Source: Paraburkholderia elongata (GTDB lineage Bacteria; Pseudomonadota; Gammaproteobacteria; Burkholderiales; Burkholderiaceae). Taken from it: a DNA stretch of 64,000 nucleotides. Below are positions 7,358 through 17,473 of the stretch, one piece after another; the first letter of the stretch is position 1; each line of letters begins with the position of its first letter. The notes under the pieces are model-generated. The model did not search any database. It was given only the letters and a program-made list of their open reading frames with translations, and was not told the origin of the DNA. The stretch spans positions 175,311-239,310 of the forward strand of contig NZ_WOEZ01000043.1 in the NCBI RefSeq assembly GCF_013177735.1. The letters are read 5' to 3'. Made by a program: the position numbers and the translations under genes.

Positions 7358-9709
7358 ATGCCCGATCTGCTAGCCAATCTAAACCCCGAACAACACGCCG
7401 CCGTCACGCTCCCCAACGAGCCAGCGCTCATCCTTGCAGGCGCGGGCAGCGGCAAAACCCGCGTCCTCATCACGCGGATCGCGTGGCTGGTCCAGCACGG
7501 TCTGGCGTCGCCCGCCACCATCCTCGCGGTGACCTTCACCAATAAAGCCGCCCGCGAAATGATGGCGCGTCTTTCGGCACTCTTGCCGATCGATACGCGA
7601 GGCATGTGGATCGGCACCTTCCACGGCCTGTGCAACCGCATGCTCCGCGCGCACCATCGCGACGCCGGCCTGCCCGCTACCTTCCAGATCCTCGATACCG
7701 CGGACCAGCTCTCCGCGATCAAGCGTCTTATGAAGGGCCTTAACATTGACGATGAAAAGTATCCGGCCAAAAATCTCCAGTACTTCATCAACAACTCCAA
7801 AGAACAAGGCCTGCGGCCGAAAGACGTCGACGCCACCGACAACTTCAACCGCAAATTCGTCGAACTCTACGAAGCCTACGACCAGCAATGCCAGCGCGAA
7901 GGCGTCGTCGACTTTCCGGAACTGCTGCTGCGCTGCTTTGAACTGCTCGCGCACAATCCGCCGCTGCGCGCCCACTATCAGGCGCGCTTCAGGCATATTC
8001 TCGTCGACGAGTTCCAGGACACCAACAAGCTGCAATATGCGTGGCTGAAATTGCTGGCCGGGCAGACCAACTCGATCTTCGCCGTCGGCGACGACGACCA
8101 GTCGATCTACGCGTTCCGCGGCGCGAACGTCGGCAACATGCGCGACTTCGAACACGAGTTCAACGTCCGGCACATGATCAAGCTGGAGCAGAACTACCGT
8201 TCGCACGGCCATATTCTCGACGCGGCCAATCAGCTGATCGCCAATAACTCGCGGCGTCTGGGCAAGAATCTGCGTACCGACGCGGGTCACGGCGAACCGG
8301 TGCGCGTCTACGAGTCCGCCACCGATACGCAGGAAGCCGGCTGGATCGTCGAGGAAATCAAGGCGCTGATCAGTACCGGCACGTCGCGCAGCGAAATCGC
8401 CATCCTGTATCGCAGCAACGCGCAGTCGCGCACGATCGAACACACGCTGGTCAATGCGGGCATCGCGTACCGGGTTTACGGCGGTCTGCGCTTTTTCGAG
8501 CGTCAGGAAGTCAAGCACGCGCTCGCCTATCTGCGCCTGATCGACAATCCGAACGACGATACCGCGTTTGCCCGCGTCGTCAATTTCCCCACGCGCGGCA
8601 TCGGCGCGCGCTCGATCGAGCAACTTGCCGATGCGGCGCGTCTGTACAACTGCTCGATGGCTGCGGCGATTCCGTATGTCGCGGGTAAGGCGGGGTCGAG
8701 CCTCGCCAGCTTCGCGAACCTGATCGGTAAAATGCGCGCGGAAACGCAGCAGATGAGCCTGCCGGAAACGGTCGAATACGTGGTTCGCACGAGCGGTCTC
8801 ACGGAGTTCTATCAGAACGAACGCGAAGGCCAGGATCGGCTGGAGAACTTGCAGGAACTGGTCAACGCGGCCGCTGCTTTCGTCAGCGAAGAAGGCTACG
8901 GCATGGATACGCCGGCGCGCTCGATTCCGCTGCGCCCGGGCGCAACCGCGGCGCCCGAGTTGGCCGTCGCCACCGACGATCCGAATACCGTCGTGCTGGA
9001 CGCCCCCAGCATCGTCGATCCGGCGCAAAACCCGGACACGATGACGCCGCTCGCCGGTTTCCTGTCGCACGCTTCGCTGGAAGCGGGTGACAACCAGGCG
9101 CAAGCCGGTCAGGAAGCCGTGCAGTTGATGACGGTACACGCGGCCAAGGGCCTCGAGTTCACGGCGGTGTTCATCACCGGGCTCGAAGAAGGGCTGTTCC
9201 CGCATGAAAACAGCGCGATGGAGTCGGACGGCCTGGAAGAAGAGCGTCGTCTGATGTATGTGGCGATCACGCGGGCCAAGGAGCGTTTGTATCTGTCGTT
9301 TGCGCAGAGCCGGATGCTGCACGGCCAGACGCGCTACAACATCCGCTCGCGTTTCTTCGACGAACTGCCGCAGGAAACCCTCAAGTGGCTCACGCCGAAG
9401 GTCGAGGCGGGCGCGCGCTGGGGCGGACGCTCGGATAACGCCGGCTACGGTCGCGACTGGTTCGCTCGGCCTGGCTACACGGGTGCTTCGTCGTCGACAC
9501 CGGCGCCGTTGCCGGCGTTCGCGAACGAACAGCGCGCGGCTGAAACGGGTTTTCGCGTCGGCCAGCAGGTGTTCCACACGAAGTTTGGGGAAGGCACGAT
9601 CACGGCGCTGGAAGGCAGCGGCACGGATGCCAAGGCCCAAGTCAAATTCAAGCGGCACGGCGAGAAGTGGCTGGCGCTTGCGGTCGCTAAATTGCAGGCG
9701 GTTGAATGA
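7358..9709 (+). CDS. uvrD: ATP-dependent DNA helicase UvrD/PcrA family
   Basis: Superfamily 1A 3'-5' DNA helicase for nucleotide excision and mismatch repair and for removing RecA filaments. Walker A GAGSGKT lies at 28-34, Walker B/motif II VDEFQDTN at about 217-224, then GDDDQSIYAFRGA, and motif V MTVHAAKGLEF near 590. The length of 783 residues is close to UvrD (about 720) with an acidic Pro-rich insert (about 525-580). The C-terminus (about 715-780) has the Tudor-like basic fold VGQQVFHTKFGEGTITALEG that in UvrD/PcrA contacts RNA polymerase. No strong Shine-Dalgarno precedes the ATG. The stop overlaps the next start as ATGA. Confidence 0.95.
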   Translation: MPDLLANLNPEQHAAVTLPNEPALILAGAGSGKTRVLITRIAWLVQHGLASPATILAVTFTNKAAREMMARLSALLPIDTRGMWIGTFHGLCNRMLRAHHRDAGLPATFQILDTADQLSAIKRLMKGLNIDDEKYPAKNLQYFINNSKEQGLRPKDVDATDNFNRKFVELYEAYDQQCQREGVVDFPELLLRCFELLAHNPPLRAHYQARFRHILVDEFQDTNKLQYAWLKLLAGQTNSIFAVGDDDQSIYAFRGANVGNMRDFEHEFNVRHMIKLEQNYRSHGHILDAANQLIANNSRRLGKNLRTDAGHGEPVRVYESATDTQEAGWIVEEIKALISTGTSRSEIAILYRSNAQSRTIEHTLVNAGIAYRVYGGLRFFERQEVKHALAYLRLIDNPNDDTAFARVVNFPTRGIGARSIEQLADAARLYNCSMAAAIPYVAGKAGSSLASFANLIGKMRAETQQMSLPETVEYVVRTSGLTEFYQNEREGQDRLENLQELVNAAAAFVSEEGYGMDTPARSIPLRPGATAAPELAVATDDPNTVVLDAPSIVDPAQNPDTMTPLAGFLSHASLEAGDNQAQAGQEAVQLMTVHAAKGLEFTAVFITGLEEGLFPHENSAMESDGLEEERRLMYVAITRAKERLYLSFAQSRMLHGQTRYNIRSRFFDELPQETLKWLTPKVEAGARWGGRSDNAGYGRDWFARPGYTGASSSTPAPLPAFANEQRAAETGFRVGQQVFHTKFGEGTITALEGSGTDAKAQVKFKRHGEKWLALAVAKLQAVE

Positions 9710-10524
9710 GCACGGGCGGGCTAAACGCAGGGGTAGGGGCGGACGGCGCAGGCGCACTTGTCTCGCATCGTCCGCTCGGCATTCTGGCGGCCTTGCCGCA
9801 GGAACTCGGCGATCTGATCGAAGCGATGCGCGCGGAATCCGGCGTACGCACCATCACCCACGGTCAGCGTGACTATCACCTCGGCACCGTCCACGGCGCG
9901 CCTTGCGTCGTGACACTGGCGCGCGTCGGCAAGGTCGCGGCGGCGGCCACCGTCAGCGCCTTGATCCATGCGTTCGATGTCGAGGCGGTCGTGTTTACGG
10001 GTGTCGCCGGCGGCGTGGGGACTGAGGTGCGGGTCGGCGATATCGTCGTTGCCAACGCGCTTATGCAGCACGATCTCGACGCGTCGCCGTTGTTTCCGCG
10101 ATTCGAGGTGCCGCTGCTCGGCGTGTCGCGCTTCGCAGCCGATGGGGCGCTTGCCGATCAACTGGCCGCGGCATGCGAGCGTTTTATCGCCGAAGAGGGC
10201 GGCGCGTCGGCGGCGCGCTTCGGCACGCACGAGCCGCGTGTCCATCGCGGCTTGATCATCAGCGGAGATCAATTCGTCGCGAGTGCAACGGGCGTCGAGG
10301 CCTTGCGCGATGCGCTGCCGGATGCGCTCGCGGTCGAGATGGAAGGCGCGGCGATCGCCCAGGTCTGTTACGAGTACGGCGTGCCGTGTGCGGTAGTGCG
10401 TACCATCTCCGACACCGCCGACGATCACGCGCCGCAATCGTTCGCGTCGTTTCTCACGGAGATTGCCGGGACGTATTCGAATGCGATTCTGAGGCGGTTT
10501 TTAGAGGCGCGTGGCGCGGTCTGA
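9706..10524 (+). CDS. mtnN: 5'-methylthioadenosine/S-adenosylhomocysteine nucleosidase
   Basis: Cytosolic hydrolase releasing adenine from methylthioadenosine and S-adenosylhomocysteine, feeding methionine salvage and removing a methyltransferase inhibitor. The phosphorylase-like fold is shown by GILAALPQEL near 25, FTGVAGGV near 105, VEMEGAA near 208-214 and catalytic Asp in RTISDTADD near 232-238. The enzyme is about 40 residues longer than the E. coli protein, mainly from a non-conserved N-terminus of about 22 residues. It overlaps uvrD by four bases and is probably translated by coupling. A related purine nucleoside phosphorylase is less likely given these motifs. Confidence 0.88.
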   Translation: MSTGGLNAGVGADGAGALVSHRPLGILAALPQELGDLIEAMRAESGVRTITHGQRDYHLGTVHGAPCVVTLARVGKVAAAATVSALIHAFDVEAVVFTGVAGGVGTEVRVGDIVVANALMQHDLDASPLFPRFEVPLLGVSRFAADGALADQLAAACERFIAEEGGASAARFGTHEPRVHRGLIISGDQFVASATGVEALRDALPDALAVEMEGAAIAQVCYEYGVPCAVVRTISDTADDHAPQSFASFLTEIAGTYSNAILRRFLEARGAV

Positions 10525-10568
10525 CTCTTCGTGCGCGCAACAAGTTCACATTGCTCGCGCTTCGCGAG

Positions 10569-12473
10569 CTAACCCCGTCCTGAACCGCCCAGCGCCTCGC
10601 GCACCTGCTGCAATGCCGACGGATCCTCGATCGTCGGCAGATCGCCCGGTTCGCGTCCTTCCGCGAGTGCCGCAATCGCGCGGCGCAGCAGCTTGCCCGA
10701 GCGCGTCTTCGGCAGCATCGACACCACCACTACGCGCGCCGGCCGCGCAATCGCGCCGAGCTGGCGGTCGACCGTCGCGGTGAGTTCGGCTTCCAGCTTG
10801 GCTCTGGCCTTATCGTTCGCATAGGCTTGCGCGTCGCGCAGTACCACGAAGGCCATCGCCGCCTGACCCTTCAGCGCATCCGCTACGCCGACCACGGCCA
10901 CTTCCGCGACTGCTGCGTGGCTAGACAACGCTTCCTCGATTTCCCGCGTGCCGAGCCGATGGCCGGCGACGTTGATCACGTCGTCCGTGCGGCCAAGGAT
11001 CGTTACGTAACCGTCGTCATCCTGAATGCCCCAGTCGAAGGTCGAGTAGACCTGCTGGTTCGGAATGCTCGACCAGTACGTGCTGATAAAGCGCTTGTCG
11101 TCGCCCCACACCGTCGACATGCAGCCCGGCGGCAGCGGATATTCCAGCGTGAGCACGCCTTTTTCGCCGGGCGGGCAGGCCTCGCCCGTCAGTTCGTTGC
11201 GCAAGGTCAGATTGAAGCCGGCCGACGGCACGCCCGGCGAGCCGAGCTTGGTGGGCAGCGCCTCGACGCCGCGCGGAATCGCCAGCATCGGCCAACCGGT
11301 TTCGGTCTGCCAGTAGTTGTCGATCACGGGCTTGCCGAGCGCGTCGGTGATCCATGCGGCGGTCGGTTCGTCGAGCGGCTCGCCGGCGAGGAACAGCGTG
11401 CGCAGGCTCGATAGATCGGATTTTTTCAGCAGCGCCGGGTCCTGTTTTTTCAGCACGCGCAATGCCGTCGGCGCGGTGAACATCAGATTGATCTTGTGGT
11501 GTTCGACGAGGCGCCACCAGATGCCGCCGTCCGGACGAATCGGCGTGCCTTCGTACATCACCGTAGTGAGGCCCGCGATCAACGGCGCATAGACGATGTA
11601 GCTGTGGCCGACCACCCAGCCCACGTCCGATGCGGTGAACATCGTGTCGCCGGGTTTGCCCTGAAAGATGTGTTCCATCGATGCCGCCAGCGCCACCGCA
11701 TAGCCGCCGACGTCGCGCTGCACGCCCTTCGGCTTGCCGGTGGTGCCCGAGGTGTACAGCACATACGACGGCTCGTTCGATTCGAGCCATTCGCATGGCA
11801 CATGCGCATCGAAAAACTGTTCGCGCAGCGGCTCGTAGGCGACGAGGTAGCTCGCGTTCAGGCGCTCGGGCGCGAGCTGGCGGTCGATCAGCAGCACGTG
11901 CGGCGTCTTGTGGGTCGCGCGCGCGAGCGCCTCGTCCACCAGCGGCGTGTAGTCGATCACCTTGCCGCCGCGTGCGCCGGCGTCGGCGGTCACGATCAGC
12001 ACAGGTTTCGCATCGTCGATGCGCGCCGCCAGGTTGGCGGCCGCGAAGCCGCCGAACACCACCGAGTGAATCGCGCCGAGCCGCGCGCACGCGAGCATCG
12101 CGAACAGCGCTTCGGGGATCATCGGCAGATAGAGCAGCACGACGTCGCCGCGCTTGACGCCCAGCGAGCGCATCACCGCGGCCATGCGGTTGATTTCGGC
12201 GTACAGCTCGGCGTAGGTGTAGCGCCGCTCGATGCCGGTTTCCGTCGACACATACACCAGCGCGTTCTGCTGCGCACGTTCGGCCAGATGCCGGTCTACC
12301 GCGTTATGGCACAGATTCGTGCGGCCGCCGACGAACCAGCGCGCGAACGGTGGATTCGAGCGGTCGAGCACGGTATCGAACGGCGTTTGCCAATGGATCC
12401 GCTGCGCCTGTTCACGCCAGAATGCTTCGGGTTGCTCGATTGAACGGCGGTGGAAGTCGCGGTAGCGGGTCAT
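10569..12473 (-). CDS. prpE: Propionate-CoA ligase
   Basis: ANL-family enzyme making propionyl-CoA from propionate, ATP and CoA, the entry to the 2-methylcitrate cycle. The 634-residue length fits PrpE. The motifs are the P-loop YTSGTTGKPKGVQRD (the QRD ending is typical of PrpE rather than Acs), adenylate-binding DNYWQTETGWP, and the C-terminal lysine motif KTRSGKLLRR, whose Lys is acetylated in relatives. I chose the ATG at 12473, which gives MTRYRDFHRRSIEQP and has AAGGAT nine bases upstream; the longer frame is not conserved. The prp catabolic genes are not in this window. Acetyl-CoA synthetase is the alternative. Confidence 0.92.
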   Translation of the reverse strand: MTRYRDFHRRSIEQPEAFWREQAQRIHWQTPFDTVLDRSNPPFARWFVGGRTNLCHNAVDRHLAERAQQNALVYVSTETGIERRYTYAELYAEINRMAAVMRSLGVKRGDVVLLYLPMIPEALFAMLACARLGAIHSVVFGGFAAANLAARIDDAKPVLIVTADAGARGGKVIDYTPLVDEALARATHKTPHVLLIDRQLAPERLNASYLVAYEPLREQFFDAHVPCEWLESNEPSYVLYTSGTTGKPKGVQRDVGGYAVALAASMEHIFQGKPGDTMFTASDVGWVVGHSYIVYAPLIAGLTTVMYEGTPIRPDGGIWWRLVEHHKINLMFTAPTALRVLKKQDPALLKKSDLSSLRTLFLAGEPLDEPTAAWITDALGKPVIDNYWQTETGWPMLAIPRGVEALPTKLGSPGVPSAGFNLTLRNELTGEACPPGEKGVLTLEYPLPPGCMSTVWGDDKRFISTYWSSIPNQQVYSTFDWGIQDDDGYVTILGRTDDVINVAGHRLGTREIEEALSSHAAVAEVAVVGVADALKGQAAMAFVVLRDAQAYANDKARAKLEAELTATVDRQLGAIARPARVVVVSMLPKTRSGKLLRRAIAALAEGREPGDLPTIEDPSALQQVREALGGSGRG

Positions 12474-12730
12474 CGGCGGCGATCCTTCTGCTGCGTGAGT
12501 GAACGGATGGCGAGTGGTACGGCTTGGTACGGCTGCTGGGCGCGGCGAGAGAGCCGTGCGTACGTCCGCACAAGCATAGTGCACGCGTGGCTTCGCGGAC
12601 AACGCGGGTTCACCATGAGCGCCACCGCACCCGGCGTAGCGCGACGCAGAGCCGACTCGACCCAAGCTGCGGCTACGGCAGCGCCGTGCGATCCACGCGA
12701 AGACCACCGGCAAACCCGCGAGGCCAAAGA

Positions 12731-12752
12731 AAAAGGCGCCGCAGCGCCTTTT
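12731..12752 (-). terminator. Terminator of the MFS gene
   Basis: Stem AAAAGGCGC/GCGCCTTTT with a four-base loop, followed on the minus strand by TTTTTCTTT. It lies 27 bases beyond the stop of the MFS exporter gene and insulates it from prpE. Confidence 0.85.
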
Positions 12753-12778
12753 CCCTCATTCATGTCCGGATAAGCGCA

Positions 12779-14044
12779 TCACGCTTTCGCGCGCTTGCCT
12801 TCGACATCCGGCAGAAACACCGTCAGCACGCCGATGAGCGGCAGGAACGAGCAGACCTTATACACATAGGTGATGCTGGTGGCGTCGGCCAATTGCCCGA
12901 GCACGGCAGCTCCGATCCCGCCCATGCCGAACGCGAAACCGAAGAAGAGGCCCGCGATCATCCCCACCTTGCCGGGGATCAGTTCCTGTGCATAGACGAG
13001 GATTGCCGAGAACGCCGAAGCCAGCACGATACCGATGATCACCGTCAGCACGCTGGTCCAGAACAGGTTGGCGTACGGCAGCAGCAGCGTGAACGGTGCA
13101 ACGCCGAGGATCGACACCCAGATCACATACTTGCGGCCGATCTTGTCGCCGATCGGACCACCGATCACCGTGCCTGCCGCGACCGCCGCGAGGAACACGA
13201 ACAGATGGACCTGCGCGGCCTGCACCGGCAGATGGAACTTGTCGATCAGATAGAACGTGAAATAGCTGTTGATGCTGGCGAGGTAAAAGTACTTCGAGAA
13301 CACCAGCAGCATCAGCACGCCCATCGCGAACATGACCTGGTTGCGCGACAAGGTCGCGTGACCGGTCTGGCTGCGCACTTTCTTCACAGCGGGATGCTGC
13401 TTGTACCAGCGGCCGATCTGCGTGAGCACGACGATCGCGACCAGCGCGGCCACCGAGAACCACGCGATGCTGCGCTGGCCGTGCGGAATCACGATCAACG
13501 CAGCGAGTAACGGCCCGAGCGATGAACCCGCATTGCCGCCCACCTGGAACAGCGACTGCGCCAGGCCGTGGCGGCCGCCCGACGCCATGCGCGCCACCCG
13601 CGACGATTCCGGATGGAACACCGACGAGCCGCAGCCGACCAGCGCCGCCGCTACCAGCAACACGCCGAAACTCGGTGCGACCGACATCAGTAGCAGGCCG
13701 GCAAGCGTGAAGCCCATGCCGACGGGCAGCGAATACGGCTTCGGATGCTTGTCGGTATAGCTGCCGACCAGCGGTTGCAGCAGCGACGCAGTGATCTGGT
13801 AGGTCAGCGTAATCAGGCCGATCTGCCCGAACGACAGCGAAAAGTTGTCTTTCAGCATCGGGTAGATCGCCAGAATCAACGACTGGATCATGTCGTTGAG
13901 CAGATGCGAAAAGCTGATCGCGCCCAGCACGGAGTAGACCGTGCGCTGAACCTTAGCGGGCTGCGCTGTGGCAGCGAGGTTGGCAGGACTGGCGGGAGAG
14001 GCTGAGGCGCCGGCGAGGGCGCTTTTATCGAGGCTCGTTTCCAT
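12779..14044 (-). CDS. fsr: MFS exporter, fosmidomycin-resistance (Fsr) type
   Basis: Inner-membrane drug/proton antiporter of 421 residues with about 12 hydrophobic segments after a 35-residue cytoplasmic N-terminus. Diagnostic segments are SFSHLLNDMIQSLILAIYPM in the first helix and the loop GCGSSVFHPESSRVARMASG between helices 4 and 5, both typical of Fsr proteins; GSYTDKHPKP fills the place of the loop 2-3 motif. Fsr of E. coli exports fosmidomycin; the natural substrate here is unknown. It has its own terminator and a 510-base upstream gap, so it is probably monocistronic. Confidence 0.9.
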   Translation of the reverse strand: METSLDKSALAGASASPASPANLAATAQPAKVQRTVYSVLGAISFSHLLNDMIQSLILAIYPMLKDNFSLSFGQIGLITLTYQITASLLQPLVGSYTDKHPKPYSLPVGMGFTLAGLLLMSVAPSFGVLLVAAALVGCGSSVFHPESSRVARMASGGRHGLAQSLFQVGGNAGSSLGPLLAALIVIPHGQRSIAWFSVAALVAIVVLTQIGRWYKQHPAVKKVRSQTGHATLSRNQVMFAMGVLMLLVFSKYFYLASINSYFTFYLIDKFHLPVQAAQVHLFVFLAAVAAGTVIGGPIGDKIGRKYVIWVSILGVAPFTLLLPYANLFWTSVLTVIIGIVLASAFSAILVYAQELIPGKVGMIAGLFFGFAFGMGGIGAAVLGQLADATSITYVYKVCSFLPLIGVLTVFLPDVEGKRAKA

Positions 14045-14554
14045 ACGCTAGATGAGAGAGAGGAGAGGGTGAAAGGTCATGATTTCAGGCTGCCGGCGCG
14101 TCGTCGTTCTTCATGTTCGCTTGCCTGTTCGACTGGTGCGGCATTTCGACGCGTCGTTCGGCGTTGTCAGCCATTTGTCGGAGTTTAATGTGGCTTCCAT
14201 GAAATGTAAGGACAAGTTTTGTCGCGAATCGGACACCTGCGGGTCCGTCCGGGCGCCACGGCTGCGCGGAAATCGGGCGTCTGGTGCACCGCGGCGGTGC
14301 TCGCGGCGAGTGTGTTGCCATTACCACGCGTGGCTGGCAAGTCATCTGATAAATGCGGTTCGGGGATTTTTGGCCGTGTATAAAACGGTCGCGGGCGCGA
14401 AGCTTACAAAGTGACGCGTCGAGGACCGGGCGCGACGGTCGGCATGACGCGAGCGGCGTTAAAGATCGCAGACGTTTATGCCGTAGACCCGAAGAGATAA
14501 GCATTAATGCTGGAACCGACCTTTCCGGCAGTGCGATACGTGGGGACGAGGAAT
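14045..14554. other. Divergent intergenic region between fsr and the chemoreceptor
   Basis: About 510 bases between divergently transcribed genes. It should contain both promoters. At 14460-14487 TAAA and GCCGTAGA resemble a FliA promoter but with a 16-base spacer instead of 15. Frames crossing the region look non-coding. Confidence 0.5.
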
Positions 14555-16234
14555 ATGAAAGCAGTTTCACTGAGCGGCCAGACGGGCGCGGGGTTCGTAC
14601 CGGAAGGGGAAGCGACGGGCAAGCCGTCGCCATCGCATGGACAGGGCAGCCGCTCGCGTGCCGTGCGGCTCAAGGGTTTGTCGGTGAAGGCCACGCTACG
14701 GCTTGCGTTTGCCGTGCTGTTGATCGGCACGCTCGCGATCGGCGTGTTTTCGCTGACCCAGATCAGCCGCCTGAACGCTTCCGCACAATCGATCTACGAC
14801 CAGGGCCACGTGGCGAGCCGCGCTGCCGAAGAGGCGCGTGGCCACCTGCTGCGCGCAAGCCGCGCGCAAAAGATGCTGCTCACCGCCACCACCGCCAAGG
14901 AGCGGGACGATCTCGGCGCCGACATCGACAAGGGTTTGAGCGGTCTGACCACGGAACTCGGCACGTTGCAACGGTACGTCGACACGTCCGACGCGAAGGC
15001 GGTCGACCAGCAGAAGAAATTTGCCGCTGCCGTCGCGGTGTGGAGCGGCCACTTGCGTGACTTCGTGACGCTTGTGAAAGCGCAGCCGCTCGATCTTTCG
15101 CAGATGAACTGGCAGGTCGGCACGCAGGACGTCTCGCTGCTGGTCGAGACCGGCAAGCTCGAAAAACTCGTCGACGAACTCGTAGCACAGCGCGGCACGG
15201 CCGCGAAGGCGACCATCGAAGCGTCGGGTTTTATCTTCCATTCGTCGTTCGTGATGATCGCGGTAATGACGGTCGCGCTGATCGCGCTGGCGTTCGGCAT
15301 TAGCGAGTGGGTGGTGCGACGCCTTGCCGGCCAGCTCGGCGGCGAGCCGGCGTACGCAAAGGAAATTGCCAGCCGGATTGCGGCGGGCGATCTGTCGAAT
15401 CAGATCGCGTTGGGCCGCAAGGACAAGTCGAGCATGTTGTACGCGCTGCACGACATGCAAAGCGGCCTCGCGACGACCGTCTCCGATATCGCGTCCAGTG
15501 CGGACGCGATTGCAACGGCGTCGGGCGAAATTTCGATGGGCAATCTCGACCTGTCGCAGCGCACCGAGCAGCAGGCGATGGCGCTCGAGCGGACCGCGAG
15601 CAGCATGGAGCAGTTGACCTCGACGGTGCGGCAGAACGCCGACAACGCGAAGCAGGCGAGCACGCTGGCCAACAACGCCTCGGAGATTGCCGAGAAGGGC
15701 GGCGCGGTGGTGAACCGCGTGGTCGCGACGATGAACGAGATCAACGATAGCGCGCGGAGCATTGGCGACATCATCGGCGTGATCGAGGGGATTGCGTTCC
15801 AGACCAACATTCTGGCTTTGAACGCGGCGGTGGAAGCAGCACGAGCCGGCGAGGAAGGCCGTGGATTTTCTGTCGTCGCAGCCGAAGTGCGGAATCTGGC
15901 TCAGCGCAGTGCCGCGGCGGCCAAGGAGATCAAGGGCTTGATCAGTACTTCTGTCGAGCGCGTGAGCAATGGGTCGACGTTGGCGCAAGACGCTGGTCAG
16001 ACGATGGATGAAGTCGTTAAGGCCGTGAAGCGCGTGACTGACATCATGGGAGAAATTTCAGCGGCTTCTTCCGAACAGAGTGCAGGGATTGAAGAGATTA
16101 ATCTTGCAGTGACGCAGATGGATTCCGGGACTCAGCAGAATGCCGCGCTGGTGGAGCAGGCTACCGCGGCTGCCAGATCGCTGGATGATCAGGCTCGCGG
16201 GTTGAAGCAGATGGTTGGGAAGTTCAGGTTATAA
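14555..16234 (+). CDS. Methyl-accepting chemotaxis protein
   Basis: Inner-membrane chemoreceptor of 559 residues. A basic N-terminus leads into TM1 (about 52-72, [23 protein letters not shown]), a periplasmic four-helix-type domain of about 165 residues, TM2 (about 235-255), a HAMP segment and a cytoplasmic signalling domain. The hairpin tip has the conserved [20 protein letters not shown], followed by [20 protein letters not shown]. The C-terminus lacks a CheR/CheB-tethering pentapeptide. I chose the ATG at 14555, preceded by CGAGGAAT. The repeat copy C begins shortly after the stop. The ligand cannot be inferred. Confidence 0.92.
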   Translation: MKAVSLSGQTGAGFVPEGEATGKPSPSHGQGSRSRAVRLKGLSVKATLRLAFAVLLIGTLAIGVFSLTQISRLNASAQSIYDQGHVASRAAEEARGHLLRASRAQKMLLTATTAKERDDLGADIDKGLSGLTTELGTLQRYVDTSDAKAVDQQKKFAAAVAVWSGHLRDFVTLVKAQPLDLSQMNWQVGTQDVSLLVETGKLEKLVDELVAQRGTAAKATIEASGFIFHSSFVMIAVMTVALIALAFGISEWVVRRLAGQLGGEPAYAKEIASRIAAGDLSNQIALGRKDKSSMLYALHDMQSGLATTVSDIASSADAIATASGEISMGNLDLSQRTEQQAMALERTASSMEQLTSTVRQNADNAKQASTLANNASEIAEKGGAVVNRVVATMNEINDSARSIGDIIGVIEGIAFQTNILALNAAVEAARAGEEGRGFSVVAAEVRNLAQRSAAAAKEIKGLISTSVERVSNGSTLAQDAGQTMDEVVKAVKRVTDIMGEISAASSEQSAGIEEINLAVTQMDSGTQQNAALVEQATAAARSLDDQARGLKQMVGKFRL

Positions 16235-16256
16235 AACGGTGAAGCACCGCGACTGA

Positions 16257-16562
16257 CGGACCGCGTCGGCGCGCGCAGCGCCGCCGGAAGAATGACTGCT
16301 TTGTCACTAGCGCGGAGTGTGCGAGAGCACAGATTCCAGATGCACCACTACCGCAACTGTGCGAGGGACCCGCTTAAGAATTAGCGGTTTGAGCCGCTTT
16401 CTCTTGCTTACTTCTCTTTGCGGCCGGCAAAGAGAAGTAAGTGCCCGCCCCGCACAGGGGCGACGCTAATGAACCAATAACAAATCAAGGAAAGGCCAAA
16501 ACCGTAAGCGCACAGAAAAAACGCGCGGAGTAGGCTAACAAATCAAGGAAAGGCCAACGCCG
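16257..16562 (+). repeat. Dispersed repeat, copy C
   Basis: Third copy, same orientation as copy B, filling the 366-base gap between the chemoreceptor and the efflux operon. The hairpin at 16407-16441 has 15-bp arms CTTACTTCTCTTTGC, differing from copies A and B in both arms in a matched way. The right end is partly duplicated: AACAAATCAAGGAAAGGCCA occurs at about 16480 and again at about 16539. No coding potential is visible. Confidence 0.85.
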
Positions 16563-16600
16563 CAGGCACACAGCCAACAAGCGGCGCGAAGGCAAATTAC

Positions 16601-17461
16601 TTAGCTTGGCTTAACAACAACAGTACAAGTAATCCCTGCTGCAAGCACAACCCCATCAGGCACAGAATCGATCCTCACCCGCACGGGTACGCGCTGCGCC
16701 AATCGAACCCAATTGAAAGTCGGATTCACATCAGCCAGCAGTTCGCGGCTTTCGGGATTGTCCCGATCATAGATCCCGCGAGAAATACTCTCAACGTGCC
16801 CCTGCAGCGTTCCGCCGCTCATCAACCGAACTTCAGCCTTATCGCCGACGCGAACATGAGGAAGCTTCGTCTCCTCAAAATACCCATAGACCCAGAATGA
16901 GTGGCTATCGACGATCGCCAGCTTGGCTGAGCCCGCAGTCGCGTAGTCGCCGCGAAACACATTCAGGTTAGTGACATAGCCATCAACCGGCGCGACGACC
17001 CGAGTCCGTTCGAGATTCAACTTGGCCGCATCGAGCGCGGCCAGCGCTTGCTGATACGAAGCCTCGGCAGCAGAGGCAGTATGCGTCGCATTCTCACGGC
17101 TCTCTTTGGACACGACCAAAGCATCCATATCGGCACGCCGCTGCGCATCATCCCGCTTCATCTGCAACTCAGCCTTGCGCGCAGCAACGGCAGCTTGCGC
17201 CTGCTCAACGGCAATCTGATAGTGCGACGGATCGATCTGCATCAACAGATCGCCTTTCTTGACCAGTTGATTGTCCTTAACAGGCAGATCGACCACCGCG
17301 CCTGAAACGTCCGGCGCCACATTCACGATTTCAGCGCGCACGCGCCCATCACGTGTCCATGGCTCATCCATGTAATGAACCCACAACGCGCGCCCAATCA
17401 AAATCGCGACGATAAAAATAATGGCTGTCGCGACAAAGCCAACAATATTTCGGATGGTCAT
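16601..17461 (-). CDS. Efflux periplasmic adaptor (HlyD/AaeA family)
   Basis: Membrane fusion protein linking the inner-membrane FUSC pump to the outer-membrane channel. One N-terminal TM segment (about 7-26, VGFVATAIIFIVAILIGRAL) is followed by the half-lipoyl motif VSGAVVDLPVKDNQLVKKGD (about 52-71), a short helical hairpin and the second half-lipoyl VDGYVTNLNVFRGDYATAG (about 163-181). It is 286 residues, close to AaeA (310). It is the last gene of a four-gene minus-strand operon, 12 bases after the DUF1656 gene. AaeA homologues export aromatic acids such as p-hydroxybenzoate; the substrate here is inferred. Confidence 0.9.
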   Translation of the reverse strand: MTIRNIVGFVATAIIFIVAILIGRALWVHYMDEPWTRDGRVRAEIVNVAPDVSGAVVDLPVKDNQLVKKGDLLMQIDPSHYQIAVEQAQAAVAARKAELQMKRDDAQRRADMDALVVSKESRENATHTASAAEASYQQALAALDAAKLNLERTRVVAPVDGYVTNLNVFRGDYATAGSAKLAIVDSHSFWVYGYFEETKLPHVRVGDKAEVRLMSGGTLQGHVESISRGIYDRDNPESRELLADVNPTFNWVRLAQRVPVRVRIDSVPDGVVLAAGITCTVVVKPS

Positions 17462-17473
17462 TTTCGACTCTGA

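Noticed and set aside
7379..9757. Very long minus-strand frame opposite uvrD
   Set aside because: Antisense shadow produced by high GC3; composition rich in Arg and His, without domains.
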